Part shown: piece by piece, positions 7,639-15,216 of the stretch | Numbering within the stretch: the first letter of the stretch is position 1 | Layout of the letters: each line of letters opens with the position of its first letter | Assembly: GCA_017420125.1 (NCBI GenBank) | Contig: JAFOJR010000093.1 | Coordinates: 1 to 25,072, forward strand | Reading direction: 5' to 3' | Length of the DNA: 25,072 nucleotides | From: Oscillospiraceae bacterium | Lineage (GTDB): Bacteria; Bacillota; Clostridia; Oscillospirales; Oscillospiraceae | Translations under genes and position numbers: made by a program | Notes under the pieces: generated by a model | Database searches by the model: none | What the model was told of the DNA's origin: nothing | What the model saw: the letters and a program-made list of their open reading frames with translations, nothing else

Positions 7639-7668
7639 AGTGTATGATGCGACAGCTTGTTTGTATGT
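7639..7668 (-). promoter_or_regulatory. Predicted SigE/SigK-type mother-cell promoter of sigK
   Basis: Reading the minus strand, -10 CATACACT (7646-7639) matches the SigE consensus CATACANT exactly, and ACATACA (7668-7662) fits its -35 (core ATA) at a 15-base spacing. The start would fall near 7632, about 45 bases before the sigK ATG. SigE and SigK share -10 preferences, so autoactivation by SigK is also possible. Confidence 0.65.
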
Positions 7669-7717
7669 TTCCGCAAATGCCGTGTATGGAACGAAATTTG
7701 AGCAGTGTTCCTCAAAT

Positions 7718-8497
7718 TCAGCGCGTCGCACGGGCGCGGTCCTGTAAAATCAGGTTTTTCAGCGTTTGGATGCCCAAACGGATGACGGGATCTGTGTTTT
7801 GGTTTTCCGGTTCGTGAATGCCGACGGCCTGCCGTTCCTGATTCCAAACCGTATGGAACGCTGCGCCGCAGCGCACGCCCAGCGCGGCCGCCACAACAAA
7901 CAGAGAAGCGGACTCCATCTCGCTGGCCAGAACGCCCAGGCGCTTCCAGGCGTTCCATTGGTCCAGAAGCCGGTTTGCCACGGGCATCCGTTCAGGAGCG
8001 TGCTGGCCGTAATAAGAGTCTTTGGCCTGCACAACGCCCAAATGATAAGGATGCTTCAATTGGTCGGCAGCCTGCACCAGCGCATGAAGCACTTCATAGT
8101 GGGGAACAGCAGGGAACTCGATGGGGGCATATTCCCGGCTGGTTCCATCCTGCCGGACCGCGCCGGAGGCGATGACAAGATCACCGCCTTTTACGTTCAT
8201 GGCAATCCCGCCGCAGGTGCCGATGCGCAGAAACGTATCCGCGCCGATGGCGGCCAGTTCTTCCATGGCAATGGCGGCAGAGGGGCCGCCAATGCCTGTG
8301 GAGGTGACGCTGACCCGCTCGCCCAGAAGGGTGCCGGTGTATGTGACGAATTCTCGGTTTTCCGCTATTTTTACCGGCTGGTCAAAATATGCGGCAATTT
8401 TGGCAGAACGCCCCGGACTGCCGGGCAAAAGACAATAACGGCCTATATCGCCAAGGCGGCATTGAATGTGATATTGGGCTTCGGATATCTGTGTCAT
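7718..8497 (-). CDS. udp: Uridine phosphorylase-like nucleoside phosphorylase (PNP/UDP family)
   Basis: 259 residues, the usual length. The N-terminal YCLLPGSPGRSAKIA matches the phosphate-binding segment of the PNP/UDP-1 family, STGIGGPSAAIAMEEL and FLRIGTCGG are its hallmark motifs, and ASEMESASLF carries the ribose-binding Glu-Met-Glu. The family cleaves nucleosides with phosphate to base plus ribose-1-phosphate, for salvage in the cytoplasm. The NREFVTYTG and overall pattern favour uridine phosphorylase over purine phosphorylase, but specificity is not certain. Start ATG 8497 has GAGAGGTGAT 6 bases upstream. The last bases lie 50 bases upstream of the sigK promoter; I see no terminator between, so read-through into sigK is possible. 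Confidence 0.88.
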   Translation of the reverse strand: MTQISEAQYHIQCRLGDIGRYCLLPGSPGRSAKIAAYFDQPVKIAENREFVTYTGTLLGERVSVTSTGIGGPSAAIAMEELAAIGADTFLRIGTCGGIAMNVKGGDLVIASGAVRQDGTSREYAPIEFPAVPHYEVLHALVQAADQLKHPYHLGVVQAKDSYYGQHAPERMPVANRLLDQWNAWKRLGVLASEMESASLFVVAAALGVRCGAAFHTVWNQERQAVGIHEPENQNTDPVIRLGIQTLKNLILQDRARATR

Positions 8498-8643
8498 ATA
8501 AAATCACCTCTCCGACTGGTATGACAAAAAGATAAGATAAAAGGGATAAATGGAATGCTCTGCATCGCACAGTGTTTTTGCGGAATGCGATTCGTCTGCC
8601 GATGAAACGGATACTGCAGAGGAAACCTTCCGGTTCCATATCA

Positions 8644-8652
8644 ATTATACCA
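8644..8652 (-). promoter_or_regulatory. Extended -10 promoter of the nucleoside phosphorylase gene
   Basis: On the minus strand TGGTATAAT (8652-8644) is an extended -10 with a perfect TATAAT. No good -35 is visible 16-18 bases upstream. The transcript would have a leader of about 140 bases, which begins with a small hairpin (GGAACC, GGAA loop, GGTTTCC). Confidence 0.5.
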
Positions 8653-8674
8653 CAGAACGGCGATAAATACTTCT

Positions 8675-8719
8675 GTAAAATGCAAACATGATGCATCACG
8701 CGGCGCGATGCATCATGTT
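8675..8719 (-). terminator. Terminator of the YtvI-like gene, overlapping its last codons
   Basis: A perfect 13-bp inverted repeat, AACATGATGCATC (8685-8697) and GATGCATCATGTT (8707-8719), with a 9-base loop. On the minus strand it is followed by TTTGCATTTT. The stop codon of the upstream gene (8715-8713) lies inside the first arm. Confidence 0.7.
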
Positions 8720-9804
8720 TCTCTTTCCCGTTCTTTCCAGAGAGGAAGCAGGCCGGCTGTCCGGGCATCCTTCAAAAGGAGAAGGATAAGCGGGAACAGA
8801 GCCATCCCAAAAACACCGAACATTCGAAAACCCAGATACATGGCGGCAAGTGCAGCCAGTGGATGGATTCCCAGGCGATTGCCAAGAATTCGCGGCTCGA
8901 AGAAATTGCGCAGCACGGCGGCGATCAGTTCCAGCAAAAGCAGACCCACACCGAGAGGAACATTGCCGGAGAAAAGGGAATATGCGGCCCAGGGAAGCAA
9001 AACCGCCCCCATTCCGAGAACGGGAATGAGATCCAGCAGAGCGAGAAGAACAGCCCAGAAAAGCGCATCCTGCACCCCCAGCACAACCAGACCAATTGTC
9101 AAAACAGAGAGCATCAGAAGCAGCAGGAGAAAATAGGACTGAAGCAATCGTCCGATGGTGCGGCGCAGTGTTTTGCCGGCATCTTGCAAAAGCGCATAAA
9201 AACGCCGGGGAAGCTGCCGCTGCAGAAAAGATAAGATGGACTGGTATTCGATGGTCATAAAAAATGTACCAAGCAGCGTTACAAAGAAAGACAGAACAAA
9301 CGAGGGCAGCGCTGCGGCGAGGGAAGCAGCCCAGTCGATCAGAGCGGCGGAAAAGCGGCCCGCTTCCGACTGCAAACCGGTGAGGAGCTGCTGGGCGAGA
9401 ATGCGAAACTGATCTGCCCATTCTGCGGTGAAGTGAGAAAGCAGCGCTTCCAGCGTGTCGGAAATGCGTTGGACAATGACAGGTCCATGGGCGGCCAGCC
9501 AGCCGGGGGAGAGAGAAAGCACATGAACAAGCTCGGCAGCCAGCTGCCACAACAGCAGGCTGGACACAACAAGAACCAGAAGAAGCAGACCAAAAGTGAC
9601 GATGGATGAGGCTGCCGTTCGCTGCAGGCGGGTGTGCCGCAAAATCCAGCGTACAGGCGGCTGCAGCAGGGAAGCAAACAGCCAGGCGATGAGAAAAGGG
9701 AGCATCCGCGACAGCAGAAAATAACCCAGGAGGAGGGAAACGGCGAGGGGAAACAGAACGGCTGCGGCGCGGCGCAGCATGGGCAGGAGTTCTTTTTTGG
9801 ACAC
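8713..9804 (-). CDS. ytvI: YtvI-like AI-2E family membrane protein (sporulation-associated permease)
   Basis: 363 residues from a GTG start at 9804, chosen because AAAGGAAGTGA lies 7 bases upstream; length then equals the family norm. About eight membrane helices are visible, two at the N-terminus (AAAVLFPLAVSLLLGYFLLS, MLPFLIAWLFASLLQPPVRWI), a soluble central segment, then a helical block. The family motif near the end, PRILGNRLGIHPLAALAAMYLGFRMFGVFGM, is well kept. AI-2E family members export small molecules or act as Na+/H+ antiporters; in spore formers the YtvI branch is linked to sporulation. Its place between hppA and the phosphorylase/sigK genes fits but does not prove that role. The frame stays open 85 codons upstream of GTG, without a ribosome site. 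Confidence 0.8.
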   Translation of the reverse strand: MSKKELLPMLRRAAAVLFPLAVSLLLGYFLLSRMLPFLIAWLFASLLQPPVRWILRHTRLQRTAASSIVTFGLLLLVLVVSSLLLWQLAAELVHVLSLSPGWLAAHGPVIVQRISDTLEALLSHFTAEWADQFRILAQQLLTGLQSEAGRFSAALIDWAASLAAALPSFVLSFFVTLLGTFFMTIEYQSILSFLQRQLPRRFYALLQDAGKTLRRTIGRLLQSYFLLLLLMLSVLTIGLVVLGVQDALFWAVLLALLDLIPVLGMGAVLLPWAAYSLFSGNVPLGVGLLLLELIAAVLRNFFEPRILGNRLGIHPLAALAAMYLGFRMFGVFGMALFPLILLLLKDARTAGLLPLWKERERET

Positions 9805-10099
9805 GTGTTCACTTCCTTTCGGCAAATTTTGGGAAAAGCAGCGAAAAGGGCGAAAAGATCGCTGATACAGAGAAAAAAGGCAAAAAGAGCAATCTGTATA
9901 TTCTGACCGGAGAGATCCGGTGAGATGGCGCCGAATGGATGGAGAAAACGGGAAAACAGCGCAAATTTCCAGCGGCAGGGCAAAGAAAACAGGAAAAAGT
10001 AAGATAGGCAAAATAAACGAAAACAAAAAAACAGACAAGATGTTTTTTGTGGAAAGCATAAAATCTGAAATGGAAGATCGGGGAACCCCGACAAATCGC
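9805..10099. other. Gene-free stretch between the divergent ytvI-like gene and hppA
   Basis: I see no gene here. The plus strand is strikingly purine-rich (long AG/A runs) and the minus strand correspondingly C/T-rich, which explains the open hydrophobic frame upstream of the ytvI GTG. It contains a near-tandem pair CCGGAGAGAT/CCGGTGAGAT (9907-9926). A -10-like TATACA (9900-9895, minus strand) is the best promoter candidate for the ytvI-like gene but has no good -35. Confidence 0.4.
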
Positions 10100-10127
10100 T
10101 TGAAAAAAATTTGACATATGGTAGTAT
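10100..10127 (+). promoter_or_regulatory. Predicted promoter of hppA
   Basis: -35 TTGAAA (10100-10105), 16-base spacer, -10 TAGTAT (10122-10127) preceded by TGG, an extended -10. A TTGACA at 10111-10116 is too close to any -10 to act as -35. The transcript would start near 10134 and have a leader of about 40 bases. Confidence 0.45.
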
Positions 10128-10172
10128 AAAAAGGCTGAAGAAAAGCGAACGATTTTAAAAGGAGTTGGGAAA

Positions 10173-12263
10173 ATGTTCGAAAATCTGTTCTGGATCGGTT
10201 TCGTCGGAGCAGCTTTGGCTTTGCTTTTCGCTGTTTTTCAGAGTCGAAAAGTCATGAAGTTTTCCGAAGGAACCGATAAGATGAAGACGATTGCAGCGGC
10301 AATCCGTTCCGGTGCCAATGCATATCTGAAGCGTCAGTATATGGGCGTTTTAAAAATCTTCATTGTGGTATTCATCATCTTGCTGATCTTGGCCTTTAAC
10401 CCCTGGCAGGGACTTTTGGCCAAATTTGTGCCCTTTGCCTTCCTGACCGGCGGTGTCTACTCCGGTTTGGCCGGCTTTATCGGCATGAAGATTGCGACCG
10501 CTTCCAATGCCCGTACCGCACAGGCGGCTCACGAAGGTCTGAACCGTGGTCTGAGAGTTGCTTTCTCCTCCGGTTCCGTCATGGGCTTCACCGTAGTTGG
10601 CTTGGGTATTCTGGACATCACGGTTTGGATCCACATCTTAAAATATGGTTTCCATGCCGATGCAGCAACCATCGGTTCTACCATGGTTATGTTTGGCATG
10701 GGGGCTTCCTTTATGGCGCTGTTTGCCCGTGTGGGCGGCGGCATCTTCACCAAGGCAGCAGACGTTGGCGCTGACCTGGTGGGTAAAGTGGAAGCCGGCA
10801 TTCCCGAAGACGACCCCAGAAACCCCGCTGTTATTGCAGACAACGTAGGCGACAACGTAGGCGACGTAGCCGGTATGGGCGCAGACCTGTATGAATCTTA
10901 CGTCGGCTCCATTCTGGCTTCCTTCGCATTGGCTACCTCTGCAGGCTTTGGCTGGAACGGCATTTTCATGGCGCTGGCCATGGGTGTTGTGGGCATCATT
11001 GCCGCATTGATCGGTACTTTCTTTATCCGCACCGGCGAGAGCACGGACCAGAAAACACTTCTGGGTGCACTGCGCCGCGGCACTTACATTGCAGCTGTCC
11101 TGGCAGCGGCTGCAGCAGTTCCCCTGAGCTATTTCATCATGGGCAGTGTCACCTCCTGGGTTGGCGTTTTGGTTGCCATTCTTTCCGGCCTGGTGGCAGG
11201 CGTTTTGATTGGCTACTTCACGGAATACTATACCTCTGATACCTATAAGCCCACCAAGGATCTGGCAGAGACCAGCAAAACAGGTCCCGCTACCATTATC
11301 ATCGGCGGTATTTCCTTGGGCATGAAGTCCACCTGTATCCCCATTATTGTCGTTGGCGCAGCCATCCTGGTCAGCTATTTCGCGGCAGGCGGCGGCATGG
11401 ATCCTGCAAAGGGCCTATTCGGCATCGGCATCGCCGCAGTCGGCATGCTGTCCACGCTGGGCATTACTTTGGCAACCGACGCATACGGCCCTGTTGCTGA
11501 CAATGCAGGCGGCATCGCAGAAATGTCCGGCCTGGGCGAAGAAGTCCGTGAACGTACCGATGCGCTGGATGGTCTGGGCAACACCACTGCCGCAACCGGC
11601 AAGGGCTTTGCAATCGGTTCCGCAGCGCTTACTGCTTTGGCACTTTTGGTTTCCTATATCGATTTGGTCAAAGCGAAGGATCCTGACATTTTGAATCTGT
11701 CCATCACCAACCCGCCGCTGCTGGTAGGCATCTTCCTGGGCGCCATGCTGGCATTCCTGTTCTCTGCGCTTACCATGTCCGCGGTAGGACGTGCGGCACA
11801 GAGTATCGTTGTGGAAGTTCGCCGTCAGTTCAGAGAAATCGTAGGCATTATGGAAGGAACCGGCAAGCCGGACTACGAAACCTGCGTTGACCTCTGCACC
11901 CGCAGCGCACAGAAGGAAATGGTCTTACCCTCCCTTTTGGCGATCGTTGTTCCCGTTGTTGTTGGTTTGGTTTTGGGCGTCAACGGCGTCGTTGGCCTGC
12001 TGGCCGGCGTCACCATCACCGGTTTTGCACTGGCTGTGTTCATGTCCAACGCAGGCGGCGCCTGGGACAATGCAAAGAAATATATTGAAGCCGGTCATCT
12101 GGAAGGCAAGGGCAGCGAAAATCACAAAGCTGCTGTCGTCGGCGACACCGTGGGCGATCCGTTCAAGGATACCTCCGGTCCTTCCCTCAACATCCTGATC
12201 AAGCTGGTTTCCACTGTTTCTATTGTATTCTCTTCTTTGGTTATTGCATTCCATTTGCTGTAA
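10173..12263 (+). CDS. hppA: Membrane-bound ion-pumping pyrophosphatase, K+-dependent type
   Basis: 696 residues with about 16 membrane helices, the usual size for bacterial M-PPases. The pyrophosphate site is intact: DVGADLVGKVEAGIPEDDPRNP, then DNVGDNVGDVAGMGADLYESY, and the C-terminal block DNAKKYIEAGHLEG with GDTVGDPFKDTSGPSLNILIKL. GNTTAATGKG has Ala473 and Gly476 where K+-independent enzymes have Lys and Thr, so potassium stimulation is expected. The protein hydrolyses PPi from biosynthesis and drives Na+ and/or H+ outward across the cell membrane; which ion is not settled by eye because the deciding Glu position in helix 6 needs an alignment. AAAAGGAG precedes ATG 10173 by about 8 bases. 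A single-gene unit with its own promoter and terminator. Confidence 0.97.
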   Translation: MFENLFWIGFVGAALALLFAVFQSRKVMKFSEGTDKMKTIAAAIRSGANAYLKRQYMGVLKIFIVVFIILLILAFNPWQGLLAKFVPFAFLTGGVYSGLAGFIGMKIATASNARTAQAAHEGLNRGLRVAFSSGSVMGFTVVGLGILDITVWIHILKYGFHADAATIGSTMVMFGMGASFMALFARVGGGIFTKAADVGADLVGKVEAGIPEDDPRNPAVIADNVGDNVGDVAGMGADLYESYVGSILASFALATSAGFGWNGIFMALAMGVVGIIAALIGTFFIRTGESTDQKTLLGALRRGTYIAAVLAAAAAVPLSYFIMGSVTSWVGVLVAILSGLVAGVLIGYFTEYYTSDTYKPTKDLAETSKTGPATIIIGGISLGMKSTCIPIIVVGAAILVSYFAAGGGMDPAKGLFGIGIAAVGMLSTLGITLATDAYGPVADNAGGIAEMSGLGEEVRERTDALDGLGNTTAATGKGFAIGSAALTALALLVSYIDLVKAKDPDILNLSITNPPLLVGIFLGAMLAFLFSALTMSAVGRAAQSIVVEVRRQFREIVGIMEGTGKPDYETCVDLCTRSAQKEMVLPSLLAIVVPVVVGLVLGVNGVVGLLAGVTITGFALAVFMSNAGGAWDNAKKYIEAGHLEGKGSENHKAAVVGDTVGDPFKDTSGPSLNILIKLVSTVSIVFSSLVIAFHLL

Positions 12264-12291
12264 AAGGAAATGTGTTTGCTGCAGAGCAGAA

Positions 12292-12332
12292 AACAGGCCG
12301 CGTACTTTACTGTACGCGGCCTGTTGTTTTTT
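12292..12332 (+). terminator. Intrinsic terminator of hppA
   Basis: A perfect 14-bp stem, AACAGGCCGCGTAC (12292-12305) with GTACGCGGCCTGTT (12312-12325), a 6-base loop, and GTTTTTTG after it, 28 bases downstream of the hppA stop. Confidence 0.92.
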
Positions 12333-12426
12333 GCAGAGAAAACGAGTTTATTGAAAAAGAAATGCTGCAACATTAGGAAAACCCCGGAAAAAGGGCCGTT
12401 TGTCGTATATTATGCACAAAAAAGAT

Positions 12427-12454
12427 TTGATGACAGCCGGTCCATTTCTATAGG
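12427..12454 (+). promoter_or_regulatory. Possible promoter of the diaminopimelate decarboxylase-family gene
   Basis: TTGATG (12427-12432), 16-base spacer, TATAGG (12449-12454). Each box matches consensus at four of six positions, so support is weak. It would give a leader of about 80 bases containing the hairpin at 12475-12520. Confidence 0.3.
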
Positions 12455-12474
12455 GCAGATTGTCGCATTTTGTA

Positions 12475-12520
12475 TTTACAAGGGCGGGGAATTCCGCTAT
12501 CATAAGAACTATCTTGTAAA
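12475..12520 (+). repeat. Nested hairpin in the leader of the decarboxylase gene
   Basis: TTTACAAG (12475-12482) pairs with CTTGTAAA (12513-12520), and inside it GCGG (12484-12487) pairs with CCGC (12494-12497). The outer stem ends two bases before the AAAGGA at 12523-12528, so folding could affect ribosome access. It does not show the lysine riboswitch core. Confidence 0.4.
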
Positions 12521-12540
12521 CGAAAGGATGGCGGCCACTC

Positions 12541-13782
12541 ATGAAGAAACCCTTTGTCACACTCGACCAGCTGAAAGAGATTACGGCGCAATACCCCACG
12601 CCGTTCCACCTGTATGACGAAAAGGGGATTCGGGAAAACGCACGGAAACTGCACCAGGCATTTGCATGGAATCCGGGCTTTAAAGAATATTTTGCCGTAA
12701 AGGCAACACCCAACCCCACAATTTTGAAAATTCTGCAGGAAGAGGGTTGCGGAACAGACTGCTCCTCTCTCACCGAGCTGATGCTTTCCGACCGATGCGG
12801 CTTTGCAGGAAAAGACATCATGTTTTCCTCCAACGACACGCCGGCAGAGGAATTTGTGCTGGCACGAAAGCTGGGCGCAACCATCAATCTGGATGACTTT
12901 ACCCACATTGACTTTTTAAAAGACGTAGCGGGGATTCCGGAGGTGATTTCCTGCCGGTATAATCCGGGCGGACATTTTGCGATTTCCAACGAAATTATGG
13001 ACAACCCGGGAGATGCCAAATACGGCTTTACCCGCCAGCAGATGACAGAAGGGTTTAAAAAACTGAAGGCACTGGGCGTCAAACAGTTTGGCATACATGC
13101 CTTCCTGGCCAGCAACACCATCTCCAATGAATATTACCCCACACTGGCGGGGATTTTGTTCCAGGTGGCTGTGGAATTAAAGGAAGAGACCGGTGCCGAT
13201 ATCCGGTTTATCAATCTGTCTGGCGGCGTAGGCATCCCGTATCGTCCGGATCAGCCTGCCAATGACATCCTGGCTATTGGCGAGGGCGTTCGCCGGAAAT
13301 ACGAAGAAATTTTGGTTCCTGCCGGCATGGGCAATGTGGCCATTTGTACGGAACTGGGCCGGTTTATGCTGGGGCCGTATGGCTGCCTGGTGACAACCGC
13401 GACCCACGAGAAGCATATTTACAAGGAATATATCGGGGTAGACGCCTGTGCCGCCAACCTGATGCGGCCGGCCATGTACGGCGCGTACCATCATATTACC
13501 GTCATGGGCAAAGAAGATCAGCCGTGCGACCATAAATATGATGTGACCGGCGCTCTGTGTGAAAACAACGATAAATTTGCCATCGACCGGATGCTTCCCA
13601 AAATCGACCGGGGCGATCTGCTTGTGATCCACGATACCGGTGCCCACGGATATGCCATGGGCTATAATTACAACGGCCGCCTGCGTTCTGCCGAAGTGCT
13701 GCTGCAGGAAGACGGAAGCGCAAAGCTGATCCGCCGGGCGGAGACGCCGGATGATTATTTCGCCACGATGATTTTTGATTGA
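12541..13782 (+). CDS. Diaminopimelate decarboxylase-family PLP enzyme (LysA-like)
   Basis: 413 residues, fold-type III decarboxylase. PLP Lys54 is in YFAVKATPNP. RPAMYGAYHHITV, CENNDKFAIDRMLP and the C-terminal GDLLVIHDTGAHGYAMGYNYNGRLRSAEVLL match the DAP decarboxylase pattern, including the Cys-Glu that reaches across the dimer. Others are altered: the usual H-IGSQ block reads FGIHAFLASNTISNEYYP, and EPGR reads TELGRFMLGPYG. Expected reaction: meso-diaminopimelate to lysine plus CO2, the last step of lysine synthesis, but a related D-amino-acid or other basic amino acid decarboxylase cannot be excluded. ATG 12541 is the only start after the in-frame TAA at 12517; its ribosome site AAAGGA is 12 bases away, unusually far. 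Monocistronic. Confidence 0.85.
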   Translation: MKKPFVTLDQLKEITAQYPTPFHLYDEKGIRENARKLHQAFAWNPGFKEYFAVKATPNPTILKILQEEGCGTDCSSLTELMLSDRCGFAGKDIMFSSNDTPAEEFVLARKLGATINLDDFTHIDFLKDVAGIPEVISCRYNPGGHFAISNEIMDNPGDAKYGFTRQQMTEGFKKLKALGVKQFGIHAFLASNTISNEYYPTLAGILFQVAVELKEETGADIRFINLSGGVGIPYRPDQPANDILAIGEGVRRKYEEILVPAGMGNVAICTELGRFMLGPYGCLVTTATHEKHIYKEYIGVDACAANLMRPAMYGAYHHITVMGKEDQPCDHKYDVTGALCENNDKFAIDRMLPKIDRGDLLVIHDTGAHGYAMGYNYNGRLRSAEVLLQEDGSAKLIRRAETPDDYFATMIFD

Positions 13783-13841
13783 TTTTCGGCGTAAAAACCC
13801 AGGCTGTATATCAGCTGCATATCGGATAAAATACGAATTTC

Positions 13842-13887
13842 GCAAAATAAAACCCCCGGTTTTGCTTTGACGGCGAAACCGGGGGTT
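13842..13887. terminator. Bidirectional terminator between the decarboxylase and HPP-like genes
   Basis: AACCCCCGGTTTTGC (13851-13865) pairs with GCGAAACCGGGGGTT (13873-13887), one G-T pair. The minus-strand tail TTTTATTTTGC makes it a good terminator for the HPP-like gene; the plus-strand tail (GCGTTATG) is poor, so it stops the decarboxylase transcript less well. Confidence 0.75.
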
Positions 13888-13896
13888 GCGTTATGA

Positions 13897-14862
13897 TTAT
13901 TTGTCATTATCATTCATGATTTCGTCCCATTCCCATTCCGTGTCCTGCTTGCGGCGGAGTTTGGGCAGATAGCAGGCGCAGAGGATCAGCAGGGCGGCGC
14001 CAATGGCCACCTGGGGGATGTATCCCAAAATGCCGTCCGGCGGCAGGACCATCGGTAAAATGGCAATTGCCCCGGCGGGGGGGAAGAAACGACGGAACCA
14101 GACAAACACGATAAACAGGGCGGCCAATGCGATGGCAGCCGATAAAATCAGCGGCAGACCGAAACAAATGGAGAACAGGAATCGACAAATAGTGCCAATC
14201 AATGCGCCGGCGGTGAGCAGACACCAGATGGGCACAGGTGCCCGACGGTATTTGGAAGAGGGCTCGAAAAATTCCACGAAAGTGACAATCAGAGGCGGCG
14301 CAATGAGATAATTCAGCCGCAGGAAATACGCAATCAGCGCAAAAACGATGACGCCGATCAGCAGGAACAGCCACTTATGAGCCTGCTCTTCAATGGAGTC
14401 CCGCACAGGCTGAAAACGAAAAGGCCTGACCCATTCTGCCTGCACCAGGAAGTACCGCACCAGAACCACGATGGCGGCCATGATACAGACAGCGAAGACA
14501 TAGATATAGTTGGTTTCCTGCAGCAGAACGGGCAGAATACCGGCGGAAAAAATAGGCGTGATGGAGGATCTGGTGAACATCAGCGCCAGCGCGGAAAAGA
14601 GGAAAGACAAGGCGACCTGCACAGGCATGATGATGGACAGATGGGCCAGCAAAACGCCGACGAAAGCGGAGAGGGTCATCAAAATGATAAAGCTGCTGCT
14701 GGACACTTGCCAAGGCTGACGCGCCATTACCCAACAGCCGATGGTCAACGCGGCGATTTCAGGGAAGATAAGAGCAGAACATTGGAATAATTCGGCAATC
14801 CCCACCATGACAATGACCATGGCAAGAGCCAGAACGTCGTTTTTCCATTTGAACCCTCTCAT
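13897..14862 (-). CDS. HPP-like integral membrane protein
   Basis: 321 residues from ATG 14862, with about eight or nine hydrophobic helices in two blocks separated by a charged loop (RPFRFQPVRDSIEEQAHK). The second block holds FFPPAGAIAILPMVLPPDGILGYIPQVAIGAALL, which resembles the HPP family signature (HPP-GA-A) with Phe in place of His. HPP proteins are poorly characterised; some plant and cyanobacterial members carry nitrite. The first block may be a degenerate duplicate (IFPEIAALTIGCWVMARQPWQ). The C-terminus is acidic (DTEWEWDEIMNDNDK). AAAGGACGGTG lies upstream of the start; GTG 14874 is an alternative. It follows rpsT on the same strand, but a terminator lies between, so linkage is uncertain. 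Function unknown. Confidence 0.6.
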   Translation of the reverse strand: MRGFKWKNDVLALAMVIVMVGIAELFQCSALIFPEIAALTIGCWVMARQPWQVSSSSFIILMTLSAFVGVLLAHLSIIMPVQVALSFLFSALALMFTRSSITPIFSAGILPVLLQETNYIYVFAVCIMAAIVVLVRYFLVQAEWVRPFRFQPVRDSIEEQAHKWLFLLIGVIVFALIAYFLRLNYLIAPPLIVTFVEFFEPSSKYRRAPVPIWCLLTAGALIGTICRFLFSICFGLPLILSAAIALAALFIVFVWFRRFFPPAGAIAILPMVLPPDGILGYIPQVAIGAALLILCACYLPKLRRKQDTEWEWDEIMNDNDK

Positions 14863-14899
14863 ATCGTATGACACCGTCCTTTCTATAATTAGAACCGGA

Positions 14900-14931
14900 T
14901 AAAAAACGAAGACAGGAAGCACTTCTTCCTG
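14900..14931 (-). terminator. Terminator of rpsT
   Basis: On the minus strand CAGGAAG (14931-14925), a 5-base loop and CTTCCTG (14919-14913) are followed by TCTTCGTTTTTTAT, 18 bases after the rpsT stop. Confidence 0.75.
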
Positions 14932-14949
14932 CCTTTGTTTTTCCACTAT

Positions 14950-15216
14950 TTAACCGGCAATCCGATTGAGCTTTCGTGTAAGGCTGCTCTTTCTACGAGC
15001 TGCTGTGTTTTTATGCAACAGACCTTTGCCAACAGCCTGATCAACCTTTTTGACTGCCGTAGCATATGCGCTTTCGGCCTCGGCACGGTTGCCCGCCGCC
15101 ACCGCTACGTCAAATTTTTTCAGGTAAGTTTTCAGGCTGGATCTTGCTGCTTTGTTTCTTGCAGCTTTGGCTTCGGAAACCAATACACGTTTTTTGGCAG
15201 ACTTAATATTCGGCAA
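14950..15216 (-). CDS. rpsT: 30S ribosomal protein S20
   Basis: 88 residues, standard S20 length, strongly basic: PNIKSAKKRVLVSEAKAARNKAARS at the start, GKGLLHKNTAARRKSSLTRKLN at the end. S20 binds 16S rRNA early in 30S assembly. The start is TTG 15216: GGAGGAGGTGG lies 5 bases upstream and translation then opens with the conserved PNIKSA, whereas the in-frame ATG at 15240 has no ribosome site and would add eight unrelated residues. The same arrangement, rpsT back-to-back with gpr, is seen in Bacillus. A UUG start also occurs in E. coli rpsT, where it is part of autogenous control. Confidence 0.97.
   Translation of the reverse strand: MPNIKSAKKRVLVSEAKAARNKAARSSLKTYLKKFDVAVAAGNRAEAESAYATAVKKVDQAVGKGLLHKNTAARRKSSLTRKLNRIAG

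Noticed and set aside
9805..10059. 85-codon N-terminal extension of the ytvI-like gene
   Set aside because: No ribosome site at ATG 10059; GTG 9804 has AAAGGAAGTGA and gives the family length. The open frame follows from base bias.
12333..12540. Lysine riboswitch upstream of the LysA-like gene
   Set aside because: The stretch is too short and lacks the conserved L-box core.
12528..12617. Small leader peptide starting at ATG 12528
   Set aside because: AAAGG directly abuts the ATG, leaving no spacing for a ribosome, and the peptide has no lysine run that would suggest attenuation.
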